Assembly: GCF_937891315.1 (NCBI RefSeq) | Contig: NZ_CALAGI010000031.1 | Span: forward strand, 1-16,266 | Length of the DNA stretch: 16,266 bases | Source of the DNA: an uncultured Amaricoccus sp. | GTDB taxonomy: Bacteria > Pseudomonadota > Alphaproteobacteria > Rhodobacterales > Rhodobacteraceae | Reading direction: 5' to 3' | The notes under the pieces: model-generated | Told to the model about the DNA's origin: nothing | Databases searched by the model: none | What the model saw: the letters and a program-made list of their open reading frames with translations, nothing else | Made by a program: the position numbers and the translations under genes | Shown here: one piece after another, positions 1 to 6,969 of the stretch | Layout of the letters: every line of letters starts with the position of its first letter | Numbering within the stretch: position 1 is the first letter of the stretch

Positions 1-106
1 CGTCTGGTGGCTAAGATATTGCGCTAAATCAAGACTCTGGAGCGGACGAGCCGGCTCTGCCGGATCGGACTCCGCGCTAGAGCGGCCGGCGAGGGAGCCC
101 CGTGAC
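1..106. other. dapE upstream region
   Basis: This is the leader before dapE. Frame 1 reads eight sense codons from the window edge to a TAA at 25-27; it could be the tail of an upstream gene, but that is too short to support. A 10-base palindrome (GAGCCGGCTC, about 49-58) is followed by a short GC-rich stretch. A GGGAG ribosome-binding sequence at about 93-97 lies 9 bases before the dapE ATG. I see no convincing promoter and no similarity to the intergenic repeats found elsewhere in the window. Confidence 0.4.
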
Positions 107-1246
107 ATGACCGACCCCGTCGCCCTGACCGCCGAGCTGATCCGCTGCCCCTCCGTCACCCCGGCCGAGGGCGGCGCCATCGCGCTGCTCGAAGCGCTGC
201 TTGGTGGCACCGGCTTTGTCACCAACCGCGTCGATCGCGGCGGGATAGCCAATCTCTTCGCCCGCTGGGGGGACGCGGCGCCGGTCTTCGGCTTCAACGG
301 CCATACCGACGTCGTGCCACCCGGCGACCTCCAGGCTTGGAAGCACGATCCATTCGAGGGCGTGATCGAGAACGGCGCGATCCACGGCCGGGGCGCGGCC
401 GACATGAAATCCGGCGTCGCCGCCTTCGTCGCCGCGGCCATCGATTTCGTGACCCTGTCGCCGCCCGACGGAAGCCTGATCCTGACCATAACCGGCGACG
501 AGGAAGGCGACGGCGTCGATGGCACGCTGGCGCTGCTCGACTGGATGGCCGAGACCGGACAGCGCATGGACCATTGCCTCGTCGGCGAGCCGACCTGTCC
601 CTCAGTGATGGGCGAGATGGTCAAGATCGGCCGCCGCGGCTCGCTCACCGCGCATTTTACCGCCTATGGGGCCCAGGGCCACGCCGCCTATCCGGAGCGC
701 GCGCGCAACCCGCTGCCGGCGCTGGTCCGCCTGCTTGACCGGCTCGCGGCGCGGCGGCTCGACAAGGGTACCGGTCATTTCGATCCCTCGACGCTGGCGC
801 TGACCACGATCGATACCGGCAACCCGGCGAGCAACGTGATCCCCGCCGAGGCACGGGCAACGGTCAATATCCGGTTCAACGACGCGCATACGCCCGCGAG
901 CCTGTCGGAATGGCTGGAGAAGGAGGCGGATCTCGCCGCGGCCGAGTTCCGCGTCGGCATCGCCACCCGGATCAGCGTCTCGGGCGAGAGCTTCGTGACC
1001 GAACCCGGCCCTTTCACCGACCTCGTGGTCGGCGCGATCGAGGCCGAGACCGGGGTCCGGCCCACCCTCTCCACCTCCGGCGGCACCTCGGACGCGCGTT
1101 TCGTCAAGGACCATTGCCCGGTGGTGGAGTTCGGCCTCGTCGGCGCGACGATGCACCAGGTCAACGAACGGGTCGAGGTCGCGCATATCGAGCAGCTGAA
1201 GGCGATCTATACGCGCCTCCTCCGCGACTATTTCACCAGAAAGTAG
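107..1246 (+). CDS. dapE: Succinyl-diaminopimelate desuccinylase
   Basis: This M20-family zinc peptidase hydrolyses N-succinyl-LL-2,6-diaminopimelate to LL-diaminopimelate and succinate in the cytoplasm, in the succinylase route to lysine and peptidoglycan. The 379-residue product has the family's usual length. Visible active-site residues are the HTD motif (His66, Asp68), Asp99 in GRGAADMK, Glu132-Glu133 in GDEEG (catalytic acid, then zinc ligand), Glu161 in VGEPT and the C-terminal His350 in MHQVNE. This is the full di-zinc set, at nearly the same positions as in the Haemophilus enzyme. The ATG at 107 follows a GGGAG sequence; a GTG five bases upstream hits a stop at once. The gene ends 7 bases before the stop of trpA on the other strand. 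A dapD or other dap gene may lie upstream, outside the window. Function is known for the family and complete here. Confidence 0.97.
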   Translation: MTDPVALTAELIRCPSVTPAEGGAIALLEALLGGTGFVTNRVDRGGIANLFARWGDAAPVFGFNGHTDVVPPGDLQAWKHDPFEGVIENGAIHGRGAADMKSGVAAFVAAAIDFVTLSPPDGSLILTITGDEEGDGVDGTLALLDWMAETGQRMDHCLVGEPTCPSVMGEMVKIGRRGSLTAHFTAYGAQGHAAYPERARNPLPALVRLLDRLAARRLDKGTGHFDPSTLALTTIDTGNPASNVIPAEARATVNIRFNDAHTPASLSEWLEKEADLAAAEFRVGIATRISVSGESFVTEPGPFTDLVVGAIEAETGVRPTLSTSGGTSDARFVKDHCPVVEFGLVGATMHQVNERVEVAHIEQLKAIYTRLLRDYFTRK

Positions 1247-1253
1247 TCGTCGG

Positions 1254-2042
1254 TCAGCCGTGCGCGCCGGCGGCGAGCGCCTCGACGAAGGCCAGCACCG
1301 TCTCGGGATCATCGCCTCGGCCGATCCGCTCGACGATCGCCGAGCCGACCACCGCGCCGTCCGCCACCGCCGCGATCTCCGCCGCCGCCGCCGGCGTCCT
1401 GATGCCGAAGCCGACGCAGACCGGCAGGTCGGTCGCCGCCTTGATCCGCGCCACCTCGGGCCCGACCAGTCCCGCCGTGGCGGTGGCCGAGCCGGTGATG
1501 CCGGTGATCGAGACGTAATAGACAAAGCCCGAGGTATTGGTCAGCACCGTCGGCAGGCGGCGGTCGTCGGTCGTCGGCGTCGCCAGCCGGATGAAGTTCA
1601 GTCCCGCCGCCTGCGCCGGCAGGCAGAGCTCGTCATCCTCCTCCGGCGGCAGGTCGACGACGATCAGCCCGTCGACCCCGGCGACCTTCGCTTCCTCAAC
1701 GAACCGCGCCACGCCCCGGGAGTAGATCGGGTTGTAGTAGCCCATCAGCACGATCGGCGTCTCGGCGTCGCCCTCGCGGAACGCCCGCACCATGGCGAGC
1801 GTCCGGTCCATGGTCTGGCCGCTCGCCAGCGCCCGCTGTCCGGCGAGCTGGATCGCCGGACCGTCGGCCATCGGGTCGGTGAAGGGCATGCCCATCTCGA
1901 TCACATCGACGCCCGCCGCCGGCAGGCCCCTGATGATCGCGAGCGACGTGTCGAAGTCGGGATCGCCGGCCATGACAAAGGCGACGAAAGCCTTGCGGCC
2001 GTCCCGTCGCAGCGCCGCGAAGCGTCTCTCGATGCGTGTCAC
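1254..2042 (-). CDS. trpA: Tryptophan synthase alpha chain
   Basis: TrpA is the TIM-barrel alpha subunit that cleaves indole-3-glycerol phosphate to indole and glyceraldehyde 3-phosphate, passing indole to TrpB through a tunnel. The 262-residue product is normal in length. The signature around EMGMPFTDPMADGP places the two catalytic acids exactly at Glu49 and Asp60, the textbook numbering. The C-terminal GFGIRTP and GSAIVERI segments are the phosphate-binding loops. The start is a GTG at 2042-2040, preceded by a strong purine-rich GGGAGGGG sequence. Unusually for alphaproteobacteria, where trpF-trpB-trpA usually sit together, no trpB is adjacent. The upstream neighbour is divergent ychF and the downstream neighbour is convergent dapE, so trpA appears monocistronic. 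A candidate promoter lies at 2066-2095. Confidence 0.97.
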   Translation of the reverse strand: MTRIERRFAALRRDGRKAFVAFVMAGDPDFDTSLAIIRGLPAAGVDVIEMGMPFTDPMADGPAIQLAGQRALASGQTMDRTLAMVRAFREGDAETPIVLMGYYNPIYSRGVARFVEEAKVAGVDGLIVVDLPPEEDDELCLPAQAAGLNFIRLATPTTDDRRLPTVLTNTSGFVYYVSITGITGSATATAGLVGPEVARIKAATDLPVCVGFGIRTPAAAAEIAAVADGAVVGSAIVERIGRGDDPETVLAFVEALAAGAHG

Positions 2043-2065
2043 GTCCCCTCCCCCGTCCGGCGTCC

Positions 2066-2095
2066 CCTATTGCGGCAGCCGTCCCGGGAAATCAA
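2066..2095 (-). promoter_or_regulatory. Candidate trpA promoter
   Basis: Read on the minus strand, a -35-like TTGATT (2095-2090) is followed 18 bases later by AATAGG (2071-2066). This would start transcription about 15-20 bases before the trpA GTG, just upstream of its ribosome-binding sequence. The call rests on pattern matching only. Support comes from similar TTG and ATAG hexamers before ychF, fabA and ppk. Confidence 0.35.
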
Positions 2096-2141
2096 TGCCC
2101 CCAAGTCCTCGAAGCTCCCCCGCGGCCGTGACCCGGTGACC

Positions 2142-2170
2142 TTGACCATCGCCGTCCCGCCGCCATAGAT
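2142..2170 (+). promoter_or_regulatory. Candidate ychF promoter
   Basis: TTGACC at 2142-2147, a 16-base spacer and CATAGA(T) at 2164-2170 resemble a sigma-70 promoter. The predicted start would lie about 20 bases before the ychF ATG, leaving room for the AGGGA ribosome-binding sequence at about 2185-2189. The assignment is inferred from motif and position. Confidence 0.4.
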
Positions 2171-2197
2171 GCGCCGAAACTGCCAGGGACCGCGCAA

Positions 2198-3295
2198 ATG
2201 GGCTTCAAGACCGGGATCGTCGGGCTGCCGAACGTCGGCAAATCGACGCTGTTCAACGCGCTGACCCGCACCGCCGCCGCCCAGGCGGCGAATTTCCCCT
2301 TCTGCACCATCGATCCCAATGTCGGCGAGGTCAGCGTGCCGGACGCGCGCCTCGAGAAGCTCGCCGGCATCGCCGGATCGAAGCAGATCATCCCGACCCG
2401 GATGACCTTCGTCGATATCGCCGGGCTGGTGCGCGGCGCCAGCAAGGGCGAGGGGCTCGGCAACCAGTTCCTCGCCAATATCCGCGAATGCGACGCCATC
2501 GCCCATGTGCTGCGCTGCTTCGAGGATGGCGACGTCACCCATGTCGAAGGCAGGGTCGATCCGGTGGCCGACGCCGAGACGGTGGAGACCGAGTTGATGC
2601 TCTCCGACCTCGAAAGCGTCGAGAAGCGGCTCGCCGGCCTCGCCCGCAAGCTGAAGTCGGGCGACAAGGACGCCGCCGACCAGGAACGGCTGCTGAAGGC
2701 CGCCCGCGAGGCGCTGGAGGCGGGTCGCCCGGCGCGGTCGGTCGCGGTCGCCGACGAGGATCAGCGCGCCTGGCGCCTGCTGCAGCTCCTGACGGCCAAG
2801 CCCGTGCTCTATGTCTGCAATGTCGAGGAAGCGGCCGCCGCCACCGGCAACGCCCGGTCCGAGGCCGTGGCGAGGATGGCCGAGGCCGAGGGCGCGGCCA
2901 GCGTCGTCATCTCCGCCGCGATCGAGGAGGAGATCGCCCAGCTTGAAGACGCCGAGCGGACGGAGTTCCTCGAATCGCTCGGCCTCCACGAGGCGGGGCT
3001 CGACCGGCTGATCCAGGCGGGCTACGCGCTGCTCGGCCTCTCCACCTATTTCACGGTCGGGCCGAAGGAGGCGCGGGCCTGGACGATCCCGGCGGGCACC
3101 ACCGCCCCGCGCGCCGCCGGCGTGATCCACGGCGATTTCGAGAAGGGCTTCATTCGCGCCGAGACCATCGCCTATGCCGACTATGTCGCCTTCGGCGGCG
3201 AGCAGGGCGCGAAGGAAGCCGGCAAGATGCGCTCCGAGGGCAAGGCCTATGGCGTCGCCGACGGCGATGTCCTGCATTTCCTGTTCAGCGGCTGA
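2198..3295 (+). CDS. ychF: Redox-regulated ATPase YchF (OLA1 family)
   Basis: YchF is an Obg-superfamily P-loop protein that prefers ATP to GTP, binds ribosomes and has been linked to oxidative-stress responses. The 365-residue product matches the family's usual 363-366. Seen here: the G1 loop GLPNVGKST (residues 9-17), the switch region with DIAGLVRGASKGEGLGNQFL, a coiled-coil insertion around residues 125-170, and the NVEE motif (in YVCNVEE) replacing the GTP-specifying NKxD, as expected for the ATP-preferring branch. The C-terminal TGS domain covers roughly the last 85 residues, from YFTVGPKEARAW to the end. The ATG at 2198 has AGGGA 8 bases upstream. The gene often follows pth; here pth is absent and trpA is the divergent neighbour. 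Downstream lies repeat copy A. Confidence 0.97.
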   Translation: MGFKTGIVGLPNVGKSTLFNALTRTAAAQAANFPFCTIDPNVGEVSVPDARLEKLAGIAGSKQIIPTRMTFVDIAGLVRGASKGEGLGNQFLANIRECDAIAHVLRCFEDGDVTHVEGRVDPVADAETVETELMLSDLESVEKRLAGLARKLKSGDKDAADQERLLKAAREALEAGRPARSVAVADEDQRAWRLLQLLTAKPVLYVCNVEEAAAATGNARSEAVARMAEAEGAASVVISAAIEEEIAQLEDAERTEFLESLGLHEAGLDRLIQAGYALLGLSTYFTVGPKEARAWTIPAGTTAPRAAGVIHGDFEKGFIRAETIAYADYVAFGGEQGAKEAGKMRSEGKAYGVADGDVLHFLFSG

Positions 3296-3303
3296 GGGCC
3301 CTC
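3294..3303. repeat. Short perfect palindrome at ychF stop
   Basis: GAGGGCCCTC overlaps the last bases of the ychF stop codon and is a perfect 10-base palindrome. It is too short and lacks a T-run, so I do not call it an intrinsic terminator. Confidence 0.3.
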
Positions 3304-3308
3304 GGAGA

Positions 3309-3579
3309 CCGTTTGATCGCCCCGCCTTCGCCTTTCACCGCCCGGACATCGCGTAGCCGCCCAAGGCGGTGCCCCGGTCGATATCCCCGCCGCCGGTCAA
3401 CAACGCCGGGGCGATGCGCGCCTGCCGGGCCTCCACTGCGCGATTTCGAGGTTACGCGAAATCGTGACGGGCGCGCCCTGCCCGGCCGTCCGGAGAAATC
3501 TGAACCCCTCGCGCCGCGGGCGCGCCACTGGCGCCTCCTCAGATCGGTCCGCGGGTAACATCCCGATCCGAACCAATCA
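3309..3579 (+). repeat. Mosaic palindromic intergenic repeat, copy A
   Basis: This is one of three related non-coding elements; the strand is arbitrary and set by copies A and B, which point the same way. A core at 3351-3473 matches 9408-9530 of copy B with about 116 of 123 identical bases. Inside are a GCCGCC/GGCGGT hairpin (3356-3370) and a CGATTTCG/CGAAATCG hairpin with an 8-base loop (3441-3464). The distal end carries GCGCCACTGGCGC and finishes with GATCCGAACCAATCA (3565-3579), also found inverted in copy C. Relative to B, this copy lacks about 49 bases between the core and CCGGAGAAAT, and precisely 30 bases near 3514/3515. It fills the gap between convergent ychF and the dehydratase gene. 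I see no transposase or target duplication. Confidence 0.85.
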
Positions 3580-3581
3580 TG

Positions 3582-4556
3582 TCACGCCAACCGGGTGATC
3601 GTCGCGGCGAAGAGCTCCGGTGCCACATTGCCGCCCGAGCCGATGACCGCGACGTCGGCGCCCTCGATCTCGTCGCGGCGAAACAGCGCCGCCGCCAGCG
3701 AGACCGCGCCGCCCGGCTCGAGCACGATACGCAGATGCGCGAAGGCGAGCGCCACGGCGCGGAGCGCCTCCTCGTCGGTGACGACGAGCCCCGGCCCCGC
3801 CAGCCGGCGCAGGATCGGAAAGGTCATCGCCCCGGGCCGCGGCGTCAGGATCGCGTCGCAGACCGAACCCGTGGCGGCGGGATTGTCCAGCCGCTCGCCC
3901 GCGGCCAGCGACCGCGCCATGTCGTCGAATCGCTCCGGCTCCGCCGTGCGCGCGCGCAGGCCCGGCGCCACGCCCTCCAGTGCCAGCGCGACCCCGGCGG
4001 CGAGCCCACCCCCACCGCAGCAGGCGAGAACGTCCGCGCGCTCGACCCCGGAATCCGCCAGCTGCTCGGCGATCTCGATCCCGACGGTACCCTGCCCGGC
4101 GATCACATCCGCGTGGTCGTAGGGCGGGATCAGCGTCAGGCCGCGCGCGCTGGCGATCTCCGCGCCCAGTGCCTCGCGATCGCGCGTCGCGCGGTCGTAG
4201 AGCACCACCTCCGCGCCGTAGTCCTTCGTATTGCCGATCTTCACCGGCGCCGCGTCGGACGGCATCAGCACCACCGCCGGCACGCCATGCGCCGCCGCCG
4301 CCCAGGCGATGCCCTGCGCGTGGTTGCCCGAGGAAAAGGCGATCACGCCCCGCGCCCGCGCCTCCGCCTCCAGCGCCGAGATCGCCGACCAGCCGCCCCG
4401 CGCCTTGAAGGAGCCGGTCATCTGCAGGCATTCGGCCTTGACCCAGACCCGCCGCCCGGCGATCCGGTCGAGCGCCTCGGCCCGCAGCAGCGGCGTGCGG
4501 CGGATCCGGCCGCGCGCGCGCGCCGCCGCCGCGCGAATCTCGCCAATCCCCGTCAC
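3582..4556 (-). CDS. PLP-dependent threonine/serine dehydratase
   Basis: This fold-type II PLP enzyme of the threonine dehydratase/serine racemase family would eliminate water and ammonia from threonine or serine to give the 2-oxo acid. The 324-residue product has Lys51 in SFKARG as the cofactor Schiff-base lysine, SSGNHAQG (75-82), the glycine-rich phosphate loop GGGGLAAG (181-188), EPGGA (280-284) and SGGN (307-310). It lacks the C-terminal ACT-like regulatory domain of biosynthetic IlvA, so it resembles catabolic TdcB-type enzymes. A related activity such as serine racemase or 3-hydroxyaspartate dehydratase cannot be excluded. I place the start at GTG 4556-4554 because VTGIGEIRAAAARA aligns with the usual family N-terminus; the open frame further upstream is arginine-rich and unconvincing. 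There is no strong ribosome-binding sequence. It is last in the fabA-led run, 37 bases after the hydrolase stop, and repeat A begins immediately behind it. Confidence 0.88.
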   Translation of the reverse strand: MTGIGEIRAAAARARGRIRRTPLLRAEALDRIAGRRVWVKAECLQMTGSFKARGGWSAISALEAEARARGVIAFSSGNHAQGIAWAAAAHGVPAVVLMPSDAAPVKIGNTKDYGAEVVLYDRATRDREALGAEIASARGLTLIPPYDHADVIAGQGTVGIEIAEQLADSGVERADVLACCGGGGLAAGVALALEGVAPGLRARTAEPERFDDMARSLAAGERLDNPAATGSVCDAILTPRPGAMTFPILRRLAGPGLVVTDEEALRAVALAFAHLRIVLEPGGAVSLAAALFRRDEIEGADVAVIGSGGNVAPELFAATITRLA

Positions 4557-4593
4557 ACCGCGCCCGCCGCGCCCCGCACCTCGGAGCCGCCGA

Positions 4594-5445
4594 TCACGTT
4601 GATGCCGCCGAATCGACCCGGACCAGCAGCGCGTCGAGCGCGGCCAGCGATTCCGGCTCGTCGAGGAACGGCACATGGCCGCGGTTCGGCACCTCGGCGA
4701 CGATCAGGTCCGGCCGCCGCGCCAGCATCGCCGCCACGGTCGCGGCGCTGAGGAGATCGGAATTCACCCCGCGCAGCACGGCGACCGGCAAGCCCTCCAG
4801 CGCATCGAACAGCGGCCACATGTCGGGCGCCGGCTGGGCCGAGACCGCCACGACCGCGTCACGCAGCTTCGGGTCGTAGTTCAGCCGCAAGCCCTCCGGC
4901 CCCATCTCGAACCAGCGCCGCGCCGAGGCGAGCCAGCGCGCGTCCGTCACATCGGGGAATTGCGCGCTCAAGGTCGCCTTGAGCGCGCCCGCCGCCGCCT
5001 CGAAGTCCCGCGCATTGGGCGCGACGCCGAGATAGACCATGATCCGCGACAGACCGTCGCCGGCGATCTCCGGCCCGATGTCGTTCAGCAACACGCCCGC
5101 CAGCCGGTCCTTCGCCACCGCCGCCAGCAGCATGGCGATCAGCCCGCCGCGCGAGGTGCCGACGATCACCACCTTGCCGAGCCCGAGATGGTCGAGGAGT
5201 TCGAGCACGTCCCGCCCCTCGATCCCGACATTGTAGTTCAGGAATTCCGGATCGCGATCCGACGCGCCCCGCCCGCGCAGGGTCAGCGCGATCAGCCGGC
5301 GCCGTCCGCCGAGCGCCGACGCAAGGTCCTCGAAATCCGATCCGTTGCGGGTCAGGCCGGGCAGGCAGAGCAGCGGCGGCCCCGCGCTCTCGCCCTCGTC
5401 GGTATAGGCGAGGTTCAGTCCATCGGAGGTCTTGAAATACTTCAT
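4594..5445 (-). CDS. Alpha/beta-fold hydrolase
   Basis: This 283-residue protein is a complete alpha/beta hydrolase of unknown substrate. The oxyanion region LCLPGLTRNGSDF (about 27-39) is followed by the nucleophile elbow GTSRGG with Ser98. A likely catalytic acid is Asp230 in RGVNSDLLS, and His257 lies in NRGHVPFLDEP. No signal peptide is visible, so it should be cytoplasmic. The ATG overlaps the stop of the upstream dehalogenase-like gene in an ATGA arrangement, and GAGGAG sits about 6 bases upstream, so the two genes are almost certainly translationally coupled. Esterase, lactonase, C-C hydrolase or haloalkane-dehalogenase-like chemistry are all possible. The residue after the nucleophile is Arg, not the Trp or Asp arrangement of classical haloalkane dehalogenases, which argues mildly for an esterase or lactonase type. 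Confidence 0.88.
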   Translation of the reverse strand: MKYFKTSDGLNLAYTDEGESAGPPLLCLPGLTRNGSDFEDLASALGGRRRLIALTLRGRGASDRDPEFLNYNVGIEGRDVLELLDHLGLGKVVIVGTSRGGLIAMLLAAVAKDRLAGVLLNDIGPEIAGDGLSRIMVYLGVAPNARDFEAAAGALKATLSAQFPDVTDARWLASARRWFEMGPEGLRLNYDPKLRDAVVAVSAQPAPDMWPLFDALEGLPVAVLRGVNSDLLSAATVAAMLARRPDLIVAEVPNRGHVPFLDEPESLAALDALLVRVDSAAST

Positions 5446-6125
5446 GGGTTCTCCTCGAGATCCGGCACGCCGGACAGGTCATGCAATACCCGCGCCGGCC
5501 GCCAGGGAACCCGGTCCATCGGCTCGGCCGCGCGATTCACCCAGACGGTGTCGAAACCATAGCGGCTCGCCCCCGCCGCGTCCCAGCCGTTCGACGTCAC
5601 ATATCGGACCTCGGTCGCCGCCACCGCGAAATGTTCGCCGACGAGGTCATAGGCCGCCGTCGCCGGCTTGAAGGCGCCCACGGACTCGACCGACAGCACG
5701 GCGTCGAAAAGCCCCGTCAGACCCGCGCTCCTCACGGCGGCGTCGAGCATCTCGGCCGAGCCGTTCGAAAGCATCGCCGTCGCAACCCCGGACGCGCGGA
5801 CCCGCTCCAGGGCGCTCCGCGCCTCGGGAAAGGCGTCAAGCTCGCGGTAGAGCGCGAGGAGCCGGGCGCGCAAACCCGCGTCGGCGAGGCCCGCGGCGTC
5901 CAGCGCCCAGTCGAGCCCGGCCTCGGTCACCGTCAGGAAATCCGCTTTCGCGCCCATCACGGTGCGCAGCCAGGCATATTCCAGCTGCTTGCGCCGCCAG
6001 TCCTGCGCGACGCGTGGCCAGATCCCGACCAGCGCGGCCCGGCCCGGCTCACCGGCCACCCGCCGCGCGGCCGCCGTCACGTCGAACAAGGTGTCATAGG
6101 CGTCGAATACCACGACCTTGATCAT
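5442..6125 (-). CDS. Haloacid dehalogenase type II-like hydrolase
   Basis: This HAD-superfamily protein of 227 residues resembles L-2-haloacid dehalogenases, which convert 2-haloalkanoates to 2-hydroxyacids. The nucleophile is Asp8 in MIKVVVFDAYDTLFDV. The dehalogenase-type residues are all present: an Arg in AWLRTVMG, Ser120-Asn121 in LSNGS, Lys153 in GAFKP, a Tyr at 159, and Ser178, Asn179 and Asp182 in VTSNGWDAAG. The usual Gly after Tyr10 is Asp here, which would not remove a catalytic group. Many proteins annotated this way have other phosphatase or defluorinase activities, so the substrate is open. The gene starts 49 bases after the fabI stop with a purine-rich AAGGGGAGA upstream, and its stop overlaps the hydrolase start by 4 bases. 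Confidence 0.88.
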   Translation of the reverse strand: MIKVVVFDAYDTLFDVTAAARRVAGEPGRAALVGIWPRVAQDWRRKQLEYAWLRTVMGAKADFLTVTEAGLDWALDAAGLADAGLRARLLALYRELDAFPEARSALERVRASGVATAMLSNGSAEMLDAAVRSAGLTGLFDAVLSVESVGAFKPATAAYDLVGEHFAVAATEVRYVTSNGWDAAGASRYGFDTVWVNRAAEPMDRVPWRPARVLHDLSGVPDLEENP

Positions 6126-6174
6126 CCGCTCTCTCCCCTTCCGCGCGGCGGCGATGGGCGCGGTGGGCCGGAGC

Positions 6175-6969
6175 TTAGAGATTCTCCGGCTGCGCCGTCC
6201 CCGTTACATGGAACCCGCCATCGACGAAGATCACCTCGCCCGTCGTGCAGGCGCCGAGGTCGGAGGCGAGATAGACCGCCGTGCCGCCCACCGCCTCCAG
6301 CGTCGCGTTGGCGCGCAGCGGCGCGTTCCGCTCGGTCGTCGCATAGAGCTTGCGCGCCCCGGCGATCGCCGCGCCCGCCAGCGTCCGCATCGGCCCCGGG
6401 CTGATCGCATTGACCCGGATGCCCTGTGGCCCCAGATCGTTGGCGAGATAGCGCACCGCGCTCTCCAGCGCCGCCTTGGCCACGCCCATCACGTTGTAAT
6501 GCGGCGTTACCCGCTGCGCCCCGAGATAGGTGAGGGTGAGGATCGTGCCACCCGCCGTCATCAGGGGCATCGCCCGCCGCGACAGATCCACGAGGCTGTA
6601 GCAGGAGATATCGAGCGAATTCAGAAAATTCTCGCGGCTGGTCTCGACGAACCGCCCGCCGAGCTCGGCCTTGTCGGAATAGGCGATCGCATGCACCAGG
6701 ATGTCGAGCCGGCCCCAGCTCGCCTCCAGCCGCGCGAAGAGCGCGTCGAGCGAGGCGGCGTCCTGCACGTCGGCCGGCTCGATGATCCGCGCGCCTAGCG
6801 ATTCCGCCAGCGGCGCGACCCGCCGCCCGAACCCCTCGCCCTGATAGGTGAAGGCCAGCTCCGCGCCATGCGCCGCCATCGCCTGCGCGATGCCCCAGGC
6901 GATGGAATGGTCGTTCGCGACCCCGAGGATCAATGCGCGCTTGCCCGAGAGCAAACCCGCCTCAGCCAT
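6175..6969 (-). CDS. fabI: Enoyl-[acyl-carrier-protein] reductase (NADH)
   Basis: FabI catalyses the last reduction of each FAS II elongation cycle, trans-2-enoyl-ACP to acyl-ACP. The 264-residue short-chain dehydrogenase-fold protein has the FabI cofactor motif LGVANDHSIAWGIA (about 15-28) and the catalytic pair Tyr148 and Tyr158 with Lys165 in HYNVMGVAK. The substrate-loop segment is SPGPMRTLAGAAI. Its length is normal for the family. The position equivalent to E. coli Gly93, in the HSIGF motif, is Ala96 here (HAIAY), a point of interest for triclosan-type inhibitors. The ATG at 6969 lies inside the end of fabB (8-base overlap), so translation is probably coupled. It is third in the fabA-fabB-fabI run. 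Confidence 0.96.
   Translation of the reverse strand: MAEAGLLSGKRALILGVANDHSIAWGIAQAMAAHGAELAFTYQGEGFGRRVAPLAESLGARIIEPADVQDAASLDALFARLEASWGRLDILVHAIAYSDKAELGGRFVETSRENFLNSLDISCYSLVDLSRRAMPLMTAGGTILTLTYLGAQRVTPHYNVMGVAKAALESAVRYLANDLGPQGIRVNAISPGPMRTLAGAAIAGARKLYATTERNAPLRANATLEAVGGTAVYLASDLGACTTGEVIFVDGGFHVTGTAQPENL

Noticed and set aside
3294..3303. Intrinsic terminator for ychF
   Set aside because: The GAGGGCCCTC palindrome has no loop and no T-run.
3313..3558. Open frame across repeat copy A, with similar peptides (ARHWR...RSVRED) from copies B and C
   Set aside because: The frame that stays open in the shared 123-base core differs between A and B, block losses are not confined to multiples of three (49 bases), and hairpins dominate. 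The similar peptides come from repeated DNA, not a conserved protein.
4557..4676. N-terminal extension of the dehydratase
   Set aside because: The extension is arginine-rich, overlaps the end of the hydrolase gene and does not resemble the family N-terminus, which begins at the GTG at 4556.
6090..6110. Broken haloacid dehalogenase because of Asp in place of Gly at residue 11
   Set aside because: All catalytic and substrate-binding residues I can place are intact, and the reading frame and length are normal.
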